Shown: positions 49,202-61,120, counted from the stretch's first letter. The stretch: 64,000 nucleotides of DNA from Adenophora triphylla var. japonica (GCA_022495995.1 JAFEMH010001247.1:186001-250000), one strand, 5' to 3'. Notes: generated by a model from the sequence alone, not told the origin. Translations and numbers: made by a program.

Positions 49202-49717
49202 TGTTGGGATTGGAGTCCTAAACTACAAGGAAGAAAAGGGGCCTAAGTCGGAGGACTTGCTGAATCAAGGAGGAAATTCGGGGAAGACCTTCTGCCGTGG
49301 TGGGCGACCGCCCATGGGGGGGTGGGCGACCGCCCATGAGTACAGAAAGTTTGGCTTCGGGGAATTTTGGCTTGGGCGACCGCCCATGCTATCTTGGGCG
49401 ACCGCCCACGTGTCGGATCAGAATTTTCTGCAGAGATTTGTTTCCTATTTTGATTAGAACTCTTCTTAAATTAGATTTAGGGTTCCTTGTATAACTATAT
49501 AAACATAGATCCGGCCTAGAACTCATTGTAGCAACATATTAGAGAGGTGTCTAATACATATTGGCTTGGCAATTGCCCCCGGACGTAGTTCACGAGTTGG
49601 TGAATGAACCGGGTAAACAACTCTTGTGTTCTTGTGTGTGATTGTTTCTTTCTTGTACGTGTGGGTGTGTTGATTTATTTGTCTTGATTGCAACGGGGGA
49701 GCACCAATTTCACAACA
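49202..49717 (+). repeat. 3' LTR of the copia element
   Basis: 516 bp. All four GGGCGACCGCCC modules are intact here, unlike in the 5' LTR, where two carry G-to-A changes. Confidence 0.95.
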
Positions 49718-51798
49718 GACAATAGCATTGATATGGTTTTGATTGATGAAAGGGTACTATATTATGCATTCATATTTTCAAAAGTTTGATATACTCCTGT
49801 AACAGATTTTCGTTACTAATTGTTTCTATATAAATATGGTGCAGGGTCGGAAGATTGAGGCAACTGTACGATGAAAGAGAGTATTTAAGCTCAGACAGTA
49901 TATGCAAGTCAGATAGAGTTGCCAAATAGCAATCAAGAAATTTATTCTCCTGATTTCCTGAATAGTATAACATGCTCTGGGCTGCCTAACCATCGTTTGA
50001 AACTAAAGATTGGTGTTCCTGTGATGCTACTAAGAAACATAGATCAATCATCTGGCTTATGCAATGGTACCAGATTGATCATTACTCAGATGGGGAATCA
50101 CATTGTTGAGGCTAAAATCATATCGGGTACCAACATTGGACACAAAGTGTTTATTCCTCGCATGTTATTAAGTCCATCTGAGATTATTATTTTGGAGCGG
50201 AAGAGCACAACTGATTAACGATTATAGACATGGACAATTATAGTCAAAGAATAAAGATTTGGATTAGGAGAAGGAACACGTGAAGTAAATTCAATTAACC
50301 GATAAAAACATCAACCAACCATCACCATTTCCACCGCACCACCAAGAATCAACACAAAATTCATATTCCCTTTGTCCCAAAATGATAGTCTCATTTCTAC
50401 TTTTTCTTTGTCCCAAAAGGTTAGTCTCATTTTCCAAATTAAAGCTTCAAAATCATTAAACTTCCAAATCTTATAGCGTAACCTTAAAATGTTTGAAAAG
50501 TCCAATGGAACTAACATGACGGAAGAAGTATAATTTCAACACAGTAAACCCTTTTATGCAAATTATTGTTCTAATACTTAACTATAATCATAGGAATACG
50601 AAATCTAAGCTGAAACAAATTAGTAAGAAATTGACCTTAGAATTTTCTGAGAGGAATGAAATGCAATCACCAAAAGCATTGCCAACTTTAGTATTGTTGT
50701 CAAGTCCAGCTAAATCAAGAATACGCAAGAGATTTCATTTTTCCACAGCAAAAAAACCCATGAAAATATTCCTTCTTGGCCCAAATTGAATTTAGCTCAA
50801 TTGTCACCCACTAGAGCTCAAACCTCAGATTGAAATACTTCCATCTGTCTCACCCTAAAGCCTAAATTGACGGGGAACAGACAACAAAAAATGGGGCTTA
50901 CTAAGAAATTGTTTGGTGGGAGTAGAAAATGGAGGTTGTCTGGATGAGGGGAAGAAAATTGCGTAAACAATTTTAGGGAATTTTGAGTAAATTGGAATCA
51001 ATTTGAGAGAGGGATTGAAGTGCCCATTAGAGAGTTGAGGAATTTGTTTTGCAATTTCAATTGTTGTGACTGTGAGAGAGTGATATGAAATGAGTGGAAT
51101 AAAATTGAAGAGAGTGGTGTGCTTGGGACTTCGGGCCTGATAGTAATTTGGTTTAGGAGAATGCTTTACGAAACAGTTACTCTCACGTTCCGGAAGGAAT
51201 GTGCTCAAAAAAATAGTTCAAATTTAATTTTGATAATTTTAGTTGTTCATGGTAATTCATTTGCGATAGAAGATTTTTTTTTAAAGAAAAACTTGGTAAT
51301 TCCTCCGCCTCGATTTACAATTTTACTTTTCTTTTTAATTTGTCCCAATTTAAGAATTTAAGGCTACATTTATCTTAATTTTTGTGCTAAGCCAAACTAA
51401 AAATCTTCAATTGAAATAATTTTTTTAATTTTCTTGCTTTATCAAACCAAAAAGCTTAAATTGTGATGGAGGGAGTATCATTTGTTTTACAATATATCTC
51501 ATTTCATTTTTAATTTACTGTTTTTTTATTAAATAAGAAATATTGTTAATATAATTTTATTATAATTATCCTCAAAAATTAAAAATAGTTAAAATAAGAA
51601 TAATATAATATATTAATTTTTTATCCCAATAATACACAATTATATTATGGAAAAAGATTTTTTAAGAGTATGAACTTGATTTTAAAAAATTAAAAATTTA
51701 AAAAAACTGTGCATCGCACATGTGTTAAACTAGTTATAGCATAAAATGAATAACATAGTCGAGAATGAGTGGATATGTATGTACCTTAATATTGAACA

Positions 51799-53726
51799 CT
51801 AGTACATATGCCCGTGTTCGAGGACACGGGTCTTTTTTTTTTTAATTAACTTAAACATTTATAGTTACAAATTATAGTGATGAATGAACATAAACATTAT
51901 GCCCTTGTTTACAAAAAGATAAGACATAAATTAACATCTAATTAACATATAGATTTTTATGAACATAAACATTATGCCCTTGTTTACAAAAAGATAAGAC
52001 ATAAATTAACATCTAATTAACATATAGATTTTTAACCAGTTGAAGTAAAGATGTTGTCTCAATCGAAACAGACATTGGCCAGGTACGTTTACGTAAAAGC
52101 ACCTGAAATAAATAAAAAATGATAACAATCAATTGCAAATGATAAGCTTTGAAAGATTCAAATAAAAAATAAACAATATCTATTTTGAAAGTCTTCAATT
52201 ATAAAATTAAACACAACATTTGATTTTCGAGACCAAATTTAATTTTTTTTACATTTATTTTATTTGGGGACGGAGTGAACAAATTAACATGGATGTGGTC
52301 ATAAAATTTTCGGGTGTGAATAGTAACAATCAATTGCAAATGATAAGCTTTTGGCCTCCAAAAATAAACAGGAAATGAAAAAACAAAAATAAAATAAAAA
52401 ATGAAACCACTTACCGATGATTTAATTGAATAAAAGAAATAAAAAAACGAACCGAGGGCAAAAGCTTCCTCTCTCTCTCACTAAACGCAAAAAGCTTCCT
52501 CTCTCTCTCACTAAACGCAAATCACCATTGGCCCCTGAATCGTCTTCCTCACCAACCCATTCACCGGCGACCCCAACTCCCCTTCAATCTCCCTCACCAT
52601 TCTATCTCCCTCTACCTCAATTTCCTTCCTCACCGATCTAATCCCTCCCAATTTCCCTCTCAACCAAACAACAATCGCTTCCTCAACGGCGCTCCCTCTC
52701 TCCCAGCCACGGTCGTCGCCTTCTTCTCACCTCAACCATCCCTAAATCGGCCGGAGTAACAATATTCTCATATACAACCCTTAATCGCGAACCGTCCGCA
52801 ATTCGACTGGGATCCGCCTCCAAACCGTCCGCAATTCGCCCTCAAACCGGACGCAATTCGCCCTCAATCCGGCCGCAATTCGCACTCAATCCGGAGCAAT
52901 CAATTTCTATTTTCTCTTTCATTTATGGATTCAAGGTTGGTTAATAGTACTTTGGTGGTTTTAATTTGTGTTTTAATCGTACTTTGAGTGAAACTTTTCT
53001 TCTTTTTGTTTTAGAGCTTGTTCCAGTTGTTGTTGTTGTTGGTTCATAATTAAAAGCAATCAATTTCTATTTTCTTCTTTTTGGTTTGGGCCATAATTAA
53101 AAGCAAAATTTGCCTTCATTCATTCACAACGTCATTTGGATTCAGTCAATTTCTATTTTCTTCTTTTTGGTTTAGAGCTTGTTCAGTTGTTGTTGTTTTG
53201 GTTAAACAGATAAGGTTAGTTCATTGTTCAATTGTTCAGTTGTTGTTGTTTTGGTTAAACAGATGAGGGAGAAATTAAACAGATGAGGGAGAAATTAAAC
53301 AAAGGAGTAAGCAATAAATAAATGTGTATGAACATTAAAGAATGAACATTAAAGAAGTGATTTATATAAATGAGAAGAAGGTGTGGATCTGTAAAGTTTG
53401 AAATTAAACAGATGAGGGAGAAATACCTTTTGAAGTTTGAAATTTGGATTTTTGTAAATTTGGAACTGTAAAGTTTTTGGAGCCTAAATTTCAAATTAAA
53501 CAGAGAGATTATAAAGAAGTGGTGGAGTATATAAATGAGAAGAGGGTGTGGATCTGTTTTGACAAATTCAAATTTTAGGAGGGAAAGATTAAACAGGGAA
53601 AGATTATTTTGAAAAAAAAAAGGGCAAAATGGGGAAGTGACAAAAAAGTGAGGGCAAAATGGTCATTTCCGGCTGTGCAACTGTTCACTCTACTGTTGAA
53701 AAAACAGGCTTCATTTATACTATAGA
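51799..53726 (-). mobile_element. 1.93-kb Helitron inserted in a NOL10 exon copy
   Basis: On the minus strand it begins TCTATAGTATAAATGAAGCC after an A and ends with the hairpin CCCGTGTCCTCGAACACGGG, then CATATGTACTAG, before a host T. Removing 51799-53726 restores the exon sequence found at 11066-11248, so the target is exactly A|T. It encodes no recognisable protein. Internal tandem repeats occur at 51888-52030, 52460-52515 and 52790-52895 (ACCGTCCGCAATTCG-type units), and repeated AAACAGATGAGGGAGAAATT at 53260-53430. Confidence 0.92.
52745..52905. repeat. ~26-bp minisatellite in the Helitron
   Basis: About five imperfect units around CCGTCCGCAATTCGCCCTCA. GC-rich against an AT-rich element. 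Confidence 0.75.
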
Positions 53727-54562
53727 TTGCATTGAACCGCTCATCTTTCAGATCTTCATTAGTTAGTCCCTTCTATTTCTTCATTTTCTTTTTCGTATCA
53801 CCACCATCAATATCTTTCTTCTCCATTTCAGCTTCTTCTTTTTGAAGAAGACGAGCAGCAAGAGGGCGATTAACTTTCGGCAGTTTCCTCTTAATCTAAA
53901 AAAATATGACAGTCAGAGATGCGTAAGAATATAAAGCTGGATATTCCGACTCGAACGGAAGATGACAGGAAAAGAGATACAGAGTACTTGTGCATCACAC
54001 CAAACTCTAATCCTTCCACTAAAAAACTGAAAAATCTACATTCTGCTTTGCATCTCAAAAATCTATAGGTATACCGCCTTCTAATACTCACATAACTAGA
54101 TTGGTATTAGACTGAAATATGCGAAGATTGGGTATAAGACAGGCAAAGTTGCAACCTCATTTCACTTTATGAAAAACAAGTTAACACAAGAGAAGGGAAA
54201 CAAATTTAATTATCAAAATATGAAAAAGAAGTTAAAAGTATATTTTCAGTAAAGTAAGCTTGATCAAAAAGTGGAGAGGTCACTTTGACTTGGATTCGAA
54301 CATAGATTCACGAGCTTATCAAATGACAAGAATGGTATGTACATTCCAAGAAAACCCCCATGAAAACCCCATTATTTAGAAGTAAAACAAGAAATATGAT
54401 GCCTTTAAAATAGGTGGAGAAATGATGCAGAAACGTAACCGTAATTTGATCCCTGCGTTCAGCTTCCAACTTCTCCTTCTTACGTTGTTCTATATAATCC
54501 CCATATGCGAAGGGATCAGCCAATGATTGAGCCTGCAACGACACACAATAATTAACTAGTTA

Positions 54563-54829
54563 AACTCTGTCCCTAAAAGAATGTCATTTTCCAATAAATT
54601 TTTGTCCCAAAATAAATGTCATTTTTGGAAAAAAAAACTGTCCCTAAATGTTTTTTAATAATTTTTTTTAATAGTCACTTTATACTTGCAAAACTAAATG
54701 TTTGGAAAGTGGAAAACAAGAATATTTATGCATCTTTGCCATTTAATTGTACAAAAAGTAACCATTTCCAGAATGTACGCTAATAGAAATTTGGACGATC
54801 ATTTAGGGACGGAGGGACTATAGTATATA
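54563..54829. mobile_element. MITE, duplicate of 11916-12180
   Basis: Same inverted ends, CTGTCCCTAAAAGAATG and TTAGGGACGGAGGGACT. Confidence 0.7.
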
Positions 54830-56039
54830 ACACCAAAACTTGTCACCTTTTTATACAATCGGTGATCAATAAAGAAACCATGCATGGAGGCTCTAAGAAG
54901 ATTGGCGCCAATCAAATTTGTCAAATTCAACTCTCAAGGTCCTTTTTGGTCAAAAATTTGAAATGATCATAAATAGATGTTTCTGCACCCTCCTCCAGCT
55001 CTTCCTACAATCAGAAACAACAAGTTAACACTGCCACAAATCAAAATCGAACAGACGCTCAAGTATAGGATATGAGGTTTCAAGTGATAAATGCAAATCA
55101 TACTGCTAGGTTTTCCAAGTAAGAACACCACTTGGGAGCAGGGCCAAGGGCAGGTATAAAATAAAATGGGATATGGCTGTTGTCCAAAGCCAACAACATT
55201 AACCCACTGTCTCCGTACACACAGAGGTCATTTATAGATCCACCAGTTGGCTGAATGCTAGTCATGCGCTCTCCCTGGAAACATGAAATAATTTAAATAA
55301 CTAAAGGTGATATAGAATCCTGAAAATTTAGAAATATCATGCAATGCCCGGTAGATTCATTGATAAATAAAAGCAGTGCCAGAACTAAAGACCTATCACA
55401 TGTATTAAAATGCCAAATATGTACTGAATGCAATCCTGATAACATAAAAATCTATATTTTCTAGCCCCCAAATATTTCAGCACCACAACATATAGATCTA
55501 TAGTCATGTATTCGAGTTCAGATACACTGATCTCACATGATTTTGATACTGAAAACCATATAACCAGCAGCATCTATACCAATTATATTCTGCTACGATT
55601 TACATATAGGATGTGGATTCCAATAGTGTGCAGGATACGAGAAAAGAAACTGATGATGCCAAAATCGTCAAATCAGCCCAAATCCAAGCGATGAATGCTC
55701 CGACGATTGCAAGGCCTGAAAATAAGAGAAAACACGTAAACTAAGCCGAGGCGGATCCGGCTAAAGGCCCTCCGGCGTGAGAGTAAGTTCACGGTTGGTA
55801 TATGAGAAATCAAATTGACAGAGTTTCTCCAATGTAAAAAGTAACGTACCAAATAATGAGCCATGGGGCTTGTAAAGAGCTAAGATATAATCTTAATAGA
55901 ATTATATCTGTTAAGGAGTCATTGTTTGACTTGAATTGATGTTGATAAATATAATCCTGATTGGATCATGAACGTATAATCCTTGTTGAATAAGGACTGT
56001 GCGAACTGCTAGCCGGAACGCCGAGGAACACAAATGTTT

Positions 56040-56275
56040 TACCTCGGCATTTGGCAAATAGGCCGAGGTGAATGATTCTGCTTCCTCGTCATTTGGTGAC
56101 CGGCCGACATGGAGATATACCGAGGAGAATGATTTTGTTTCCTCGTCACTTGATAATAGGCCGAGCAAAGAACTTTTCTCTCCTCGTTACTTGCAAAATG
56201 GCGGCCCAAGGATGATGACATACGGCCGAGGTAAATGTTCCTCGGCATACGAGGAAGATCTTACTCGGCCCTGAT
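56040..56275 (+). repeat. Diverged ~65-bp repeats, CCGAGG-rich, in the LTR region
   Basis: GGCCGAGG..AATGATT..TTTCCTCGTCA-type units recur three to four times. The ORFs here are by-products. Confidence 0.5.
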
Positions 56276-56589
56276 ACTTGGTTATTAGATAATATTCCTG
56301 GCCCAATCTATTTGGGCCCAGCTCGGGCAAGCCCATGTTCGTAGCTCGGTTTATACCGTTCAGTGGCCCCCGACTTTCTAGCTCGGATTAGGAAGAGTAG
56401 AAAGTCAGCTCGTCCTCGGCATATGGGATACGAACAGGTTTGACACGCGTCCTCAGTGTGTAACTGACGGTTGCTATTCTGATGATTACCTGGGGCCCCC
56501 CAGTCTTGTCACGCCTCGATAACTGTTGATAGCATTTAATGTTAGGGGCGCATTACCCGGGTTGTTGCTTTACCCACGGGTTAACCCGA

Positions 56590-56600
56590 TTTGGGGGAGT
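56590..56600 (+). promoter_or_regulatory. TATA box for the antisense gene
   Basis: GAGTATAAAAACT on the plus strand, ~420 bp before the ATG at 57011. A probable 5'UTR intron lies between (donor after ACTCAG at ~56771, acceptor CCCCTTAG at 57008). Confidence 0.55.
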
Positions 56601-57010
56601 ATAAAAACTAAAACCCCTTTCATTTTACTCTTTACAAACACCAAGCAATTGAGAGCATTTGGCAAGAACTCACCGGCGAAACAGCAGCGATCTCGAACCC
56701 AGTTTCCGGCGAGCTCTATTTTTCCGGCGAAGTTGCATTCTGCAGTGATTCCAGTCGTTCTTGTAAACTCAGGTACGAATTTTCTTCCTTTCTCACGAAT
56801 TCCATTGATGCTTTAGCATCTTCTAGGGTTTTTGAGAGGAACTTTGCTTATGCCAAGAGAAGTGAATCGCCATTGTTAAAGAATGAAGCTTTCCTTCAAG
56901 AATTTGTCATGAACTCTCAAAACTTCCAGTCTTTGATTTTCTTTGCATTTTGTATAGATTTTCTTGACTATTGAATGAACTCCCCCTTTAATTTTTGATT
57001 CCCCTTAGAA

Positions 57011-59978
57011 ATGGCTCGTTCTTGGGACCATTCCCCCCGATTCCGTTATGGATATCATACTGGCAATCTGAGGGTCTATCGGCGAGAGAGAGGTCCATGG
57101 TTGATGCTGCACTTGGATGAAATAAGCAAGCAGTTGAGAGGTTATGGTCGAGCTCGTTTATTCATTCAATACCCAGATTCCACAAGAATAGATAGGATCG
57201 AGTCTGGTTCACCCAACATTATAGTTTTTGGGGATAGGGCTGAGATGATGGAGCACATCGAATTGTTCTACCCGGCCTCCGATCGCGAAATGCGTGAGCG
57301 CCTGAGAGGTACTGCTCCCTCCTCGGCCTATTGAAATGACGAGGAGGGGAAACTCCCTTCCCCGTCCTAAATCAGCCATTGACGAGGTAAATAACTTTGT
57401 CTCCTCGTCTTTATGCAGATATGACGGGAAGAGAAGGAGAACCCTCCTCGTCAACTCAAATAGTTGACGCTTTCGTGGAAGGTGCACAAGTGGATGATCG
57501 CCTGGTCCGAAGAAGGGGAGGCCGAGGAGCAGGAAGCCGAGGAAAACAACTGGAGAGGGCTCCAAAGCCTGGGGATCCCATGCTCGAAAAATTATACTCC
57601 AAGTACGGGGTGGACAGAAAAGAGTACAAATTAACTTATTTGGGCAAGCTTGAGCTCAAGACTGACAAGGAAGAGAAGAACTTCTATTACAACCAAGATT
57701 ATGTCCACTTCTACTTCAAACAGTTTCAACAGGGTCTTCGTCTTCCCTTAGACCCTTTCATTTGTGAATTCTTGGACGACGTTAGGGCAGTGCCAGCCAT
57801 GCTGGGAGCCAATGGCACCAGGGTTCTCGTTAGCTTCATTATCCTTTGCCGTAGCCTAGGTTATGAGCCGACCATGGGGGCCTTCCGTCATTTTTACATT
57901 GTCCAAGTTATCAAGGAAAGTTGGCTTGTAGTAATTAGGAGCGCCACCAAAAAACCAAAGCTGCTTCTTCCCATGTCTAGTAAAGTTCCTGGCTAGGATA
58001 ACCACGTTATCAGGGTTGAGAGTCGTCAAGGCTGGGAGTTCCAGTCTCCTTGCAAGGATCCCACTTCCTCCTTTGCTGTCCAACAATATGAGTGGACCCC
58101 AGCTTTGATCAAGCGTCTAGAGGAGTTTGCCAGGGTAGGACTACTTGACTGGAAGCAGGTTGAGTCCTCGAATCATTACTATATCCAAGCAGGGTTGATG
58201 CCGGGGATCAAAGACGGGGTGGTTCCCCTCGTCACTGTCAAAAGAGGTCGGCGTTTCAATGATTGGACGATACACCCCTGCCTGGTATTTAACAAGGATT
58301 GTTCTAGGTGCAAGAACGCGCGTCCCCGTGACCAATGTCTGGAAGAAATTGACATTGTTGGATGTAAACATTTATCTTTGTTACTCGTAATTTTTGAATG
58401 CTTCCCTTCTGCTCGTATTTAATCATTTTTTCCTCGTCCTTTCAGATTTAACAGCCGAGGAAGAAGCCACCTTAGCCATGGAGAGACTTAGTCCCCAGGA
58501 GCTGATAAAGAGAAAGAGGAAGCTGAGCAAGAAGTCTGCTTTGGTGGAGAGAAAAGATGATGCCAATACTCGCAACTTGGTATTGGGTGTTCAGGGAGAC
58601 AAACCCCTTCCCCTCAAATTACGCGAGGATGTAAATGCCGAGGAGGCAGCATCCGAGGAACGGGTCGATCCAATTACTGAAGGGCCCACCGATGCCGAGG
58701 AAGCGGAAACCGAGGAAGCCAACCTCGTCCCAAGGCAGTCCGGCTCAAAAAGAGCTCAAGTGGCTAGTGTCGAGGAACCTGCAGCCAAGAAGGCGGAGGC
58801 TTCCAATCCAGGGGATGCTCCTCCCTTGACCATCCAAATGGCCAAGAACCAAGCTGACGCTGAGAAGCTCGCCCAGCTCATGGTGGCCGACATCCCTCGT
58901 TTAAAGGGTCTTCCTGTACTAGACAGGAAGAGTTATATGATGAAATTGGGCCGAGCTCCTATCCAAAGGGCCTTGGATGAGGATGTATATGATGACCTCG
59001 TGAAGGGGAAGGCGAGCAGGGAACATTTGATTTGCCGTAAGGGTCTTATGTTGGCCGAGGTAATGATCTCATACCTTTAACTTTGTAGTTTTAACTTGTG
59101 ACTGCTCATGATTATAACACGAGTTTTTCTTGCAGCAAGCTAGCATAGCGGCCTATGAGGATGTCTTGGCCAAGGCCCAAGAAAAGCGCGTGAATGACGC
59201 CAGAGCTGCTCTGAAGAAGAGCGAATCCCAAAAGGCTGCCCTGGTCGACCAGTTGAAGGCCAAAGAGGCCGAGCTGGAAGCGGCAAAGGCCAAGGTAGAG
59301 GCCGAGGTGAGGAGGGCCGAGGAAGAAAGGGCCAAGGCCGAGGAACATCTCCGGCTTAAAGAAGGAGAGCTCGCCAAGGCAAAAGCTGATAAGGCTGAGG
59401 CTCAAACAAAGGCCGATGAAGCTGAGGCCAAGTGCCGAGAGATGGAAGCTACCCTTCCTGCCAAGGAAGAAGAGGCTGTGATGCGCTTCAAAGAGAGCTC
59501 GGCATTCAAGGAAGCCATAAAAGCCAGCTCGGCTTTTCAAGACGCCGTGGACGATCAAACGGCGACCATGTTTGAAGACGGGTATCTCCACCTCGCCCGC
59601 AGCATCCTGGCTGACCCCTCCACCGGCATGGACATCAACAAGGTGGCCATGTTGATTTGCCGGGATCAATATAGCGAGGAAGTTAGGGCTCTCCATCACT
59701 TGGTTCCCTTTTCTGAAAACAACTTGGACCTAATAGCAGCCAAGGATGCTCAGGCGTGCAGGGAAGTGTGGAAGCCGGCCTCTGTTGTTCCTGGCAATCT
59801 TATAGCCTTGGTGGAGGCGATCCAAGATGAGGGAGAACCTGAGGCCATGGATGCTGAGGTAGGGGGAGAAGAGGCCAAGAAGGATGATGCCCTCACCGAC
59901 CAAGCTGTTATTCCTCCTCCTGGGTCTATCACTGAAGATTGGCTTGAGAAGCCTTTTGATGATGGCAAGCAAGCTTAG
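57011..59978 (+). CDS. Spliced antisense gene of the Tat element (Transposase_28-like domain, coiled coil)
   Basis: Four exons, 57011-57308, 57419-58363, 58446-59059 and 59136-59978, joined by 110-, 82- and 76-bp GT-AG introns. Phases match at every junction and the total is 2700 bp including the stop. The start ATG follows an acceptor-like CCCCTTAG. Exon 2 carries a region like the putative gypsy-type transposon domain (LRLPLDPFICEFLDDVRAVP, ILCRSLGYEPTMGAFRHFY). An in-frame TAG at 57994-57996 interrupts this copy. Exon 3 is acidic and lysine-rich. Exon 4 opens with ~120 residues of Ala/Glu/Lys coiled coil. It runs against pol and has its own TATA box. Such antisense ORFs are known in Tat elements; their role is unknown. 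Splice sites are by eye. Confidence 0.75.
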
Positions 59979-60296
59979 ATAGGATTTTTCTTTTCCTTTT
60001 CTTGCCTTTTGTAATAGATTGTAGGACTTGTAATTTCTTGGCATATCAATGAAGAAATCTTTTGTTTTAATTCATATTGTTTCAATGAATTGCCTGTTCA
60101 TATGCTATGCATAAAACTTGTTAAGGGGGGATCAGAGGAGGATCCCTTGCTCCTTAATTATGGAGCAAGTGGTTAGGCCGAGGAAGGATTCCCCGGCTTT
60201 AACTATACTCGTAGGTTATTTATGCCGAGGAAGTTTTCCTTGGCTTTGAATGCGACTTGTAATCCTAAACCAACGTGGAATCTTGGTCGGATGGAT

Positions 60297-60926
60297 GTAT
60301 GGTAAGCCATCAGGCCAAGGAGGACCCTTGGTCTTGGCTGTTGGTATCCTGAATCAAGGTGGACCCTTGACAGGATGCATGTTAAGCCATCAGGCCAAGG
60401 AGGACCAGCCATCAGGCCAAGGAGGACCCTTGGTCTTGGCTGTTGGTATCCTGAATCAAGGTGGACCCTTGACAGGATGCATGTTAAGCCGTCAGGCCAA
60501 GGAGGACCCTTGGTCTTGGCTGTTGGTATCCTGAATCAAGGTGGACCTTGACAGATGCATGTTAAGCCATCGTGCCAAGGAGGACCCTTGGTCTTGGGCC
60601 GTTGGTATCCTGAATCAAGGTGGACCCTTGACAGGATGCATGTTAAGCCATCAGGCCAAGGAGGACCCTTGGTCTTGGCTGTTGGTATCCTGAATCAAGG
60701 TGGACCCTTGACAGGATGCATGTTAAGCCATCAGGCCAAGGAGGACCCTTGGTCTTGGCTGTTGGTATCCTGAATCAAGGTGGACCCTTGACAGGATGCA
60801 TGTTAAGCCATCAGGACAAGGAGGACCCTTGGTCTTGGCTGTTGGTATCCTGAATCAAGGTGGACCCTTGACAGGATGCATGTTAAGCCATCAGGCCAAG
60901 GAGGATCCTTGGTCTTGGCTGTTATG
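60297..60926. repeat. 80-bp tandem repeat array (about 7-8 units)
   Basis: Units contain CCATCAGGCCAAGGAGGACC, CTTGGTCTTGGCTGTTGG and GGATGCATGTTAAG. Spacing of CAGGATGCAT is 102, 79, 80, 80, 80, 80 (60371 to 60872); the first interval has a 22-bp partial duplication. The last four units are nearly identical. The array lies between the end of pol and the antisense gene, i.e. in the retroelement's 3' untranslated region. The short ORFs across it are artefacts. Confidence 0.95.
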
Positions 60927-61120
60927 TTTCGGAGAGTTGGAGGTAACGTCCTCATCTTCCGGAGCTGGTGTGAAGAGTTGATAGTTGCTTTGCATGTTGG
61001 AAGAAACTGCTTTCGTAGAACTGAAATGTGATTACATAGAACTGCAATCCTATCAACTAAAAAGGTAAAAGACAGAAAAAACGAAAAACAAGGAACTAAT
61101 CTACTGCAAAATAAACTAGA

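Larger units (their letters stand above)
47035..49717 (+). mobile_element. Internally deleted Ty1/copia element with two LTRs and 5-bp TSD
   Basis: LTRs at 47035-47551 and 49202-49717 start TGTTGGGATTGG and end TTTCACAACA. The target duplication GACAA flanks the element exactly (47030-47034, 49718-49722), and the first NOL10 copy supplies the empty site at 8990. A methionine-tRNA primer site and a purine-rich tract adjoin the LTRs. Only gag and protease remain; integrase, RT and RNase H are gone. The LTRs differ by about seven substitutions and one 1-bp indel by eye, so the insertion is recent. Confidence 0.95.
46278..51733 (+). mobile_element. Helitron, duplicate of 8239-11014, with copia insertion
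   Basis: Same 5' TCTATCTATAAC and 3' GTGCATCGCAC hairpin plus CTAG. It differs by a 2.68-kb copia element plus its target duplication after 47034. The RPA relic (46911-47034, 49723 on) and the helicase relic (~49925-50217) are otherwise the same as in the first copy. Confidence 0.88.
44070..55650 (-). pseudogene. NOL10 3'-half duplicate, inactivated
   Basis: Near-identical to 6036-13011. Exons: 44614-44224, 45389-45193, 53895-53727 plus 51798-51785 (one exon split by a Helitron), 54532-54440, 55004-54847 and 55274-55104. The 159-bp exon has lost one base, so the frame reaches a TGA at 54927-54929. The 183-bp exon is interrupted by 1928 bp. The copy ends at 55650, where a Tat retrotransposon starts; the rest, if present, would lie beyond the window. 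The last exon still encodes the GR-rich tail with a few replacements. Confidence 0.92.

Noticed and set aside
57397..57996. Stand-alone gag gene on the plus strand
   Set aside because: The region has no zinc knuckle or capsid motif; its frame and splice sites fit the longer antisense gene, and pol lies on the other strand.
60297..60926. Regular repeats as a CRISPR array
   Set aside because: The units are contiguous without variable spacers, and the DNA is a plant retroelement.
60250..60981. Three plus-strand ORFs with repeated QAKEDPWSWLLVS-like ends
   Set aside because: They are translations of the 80-bp tandem array, whose unit length is not a multiple of three.
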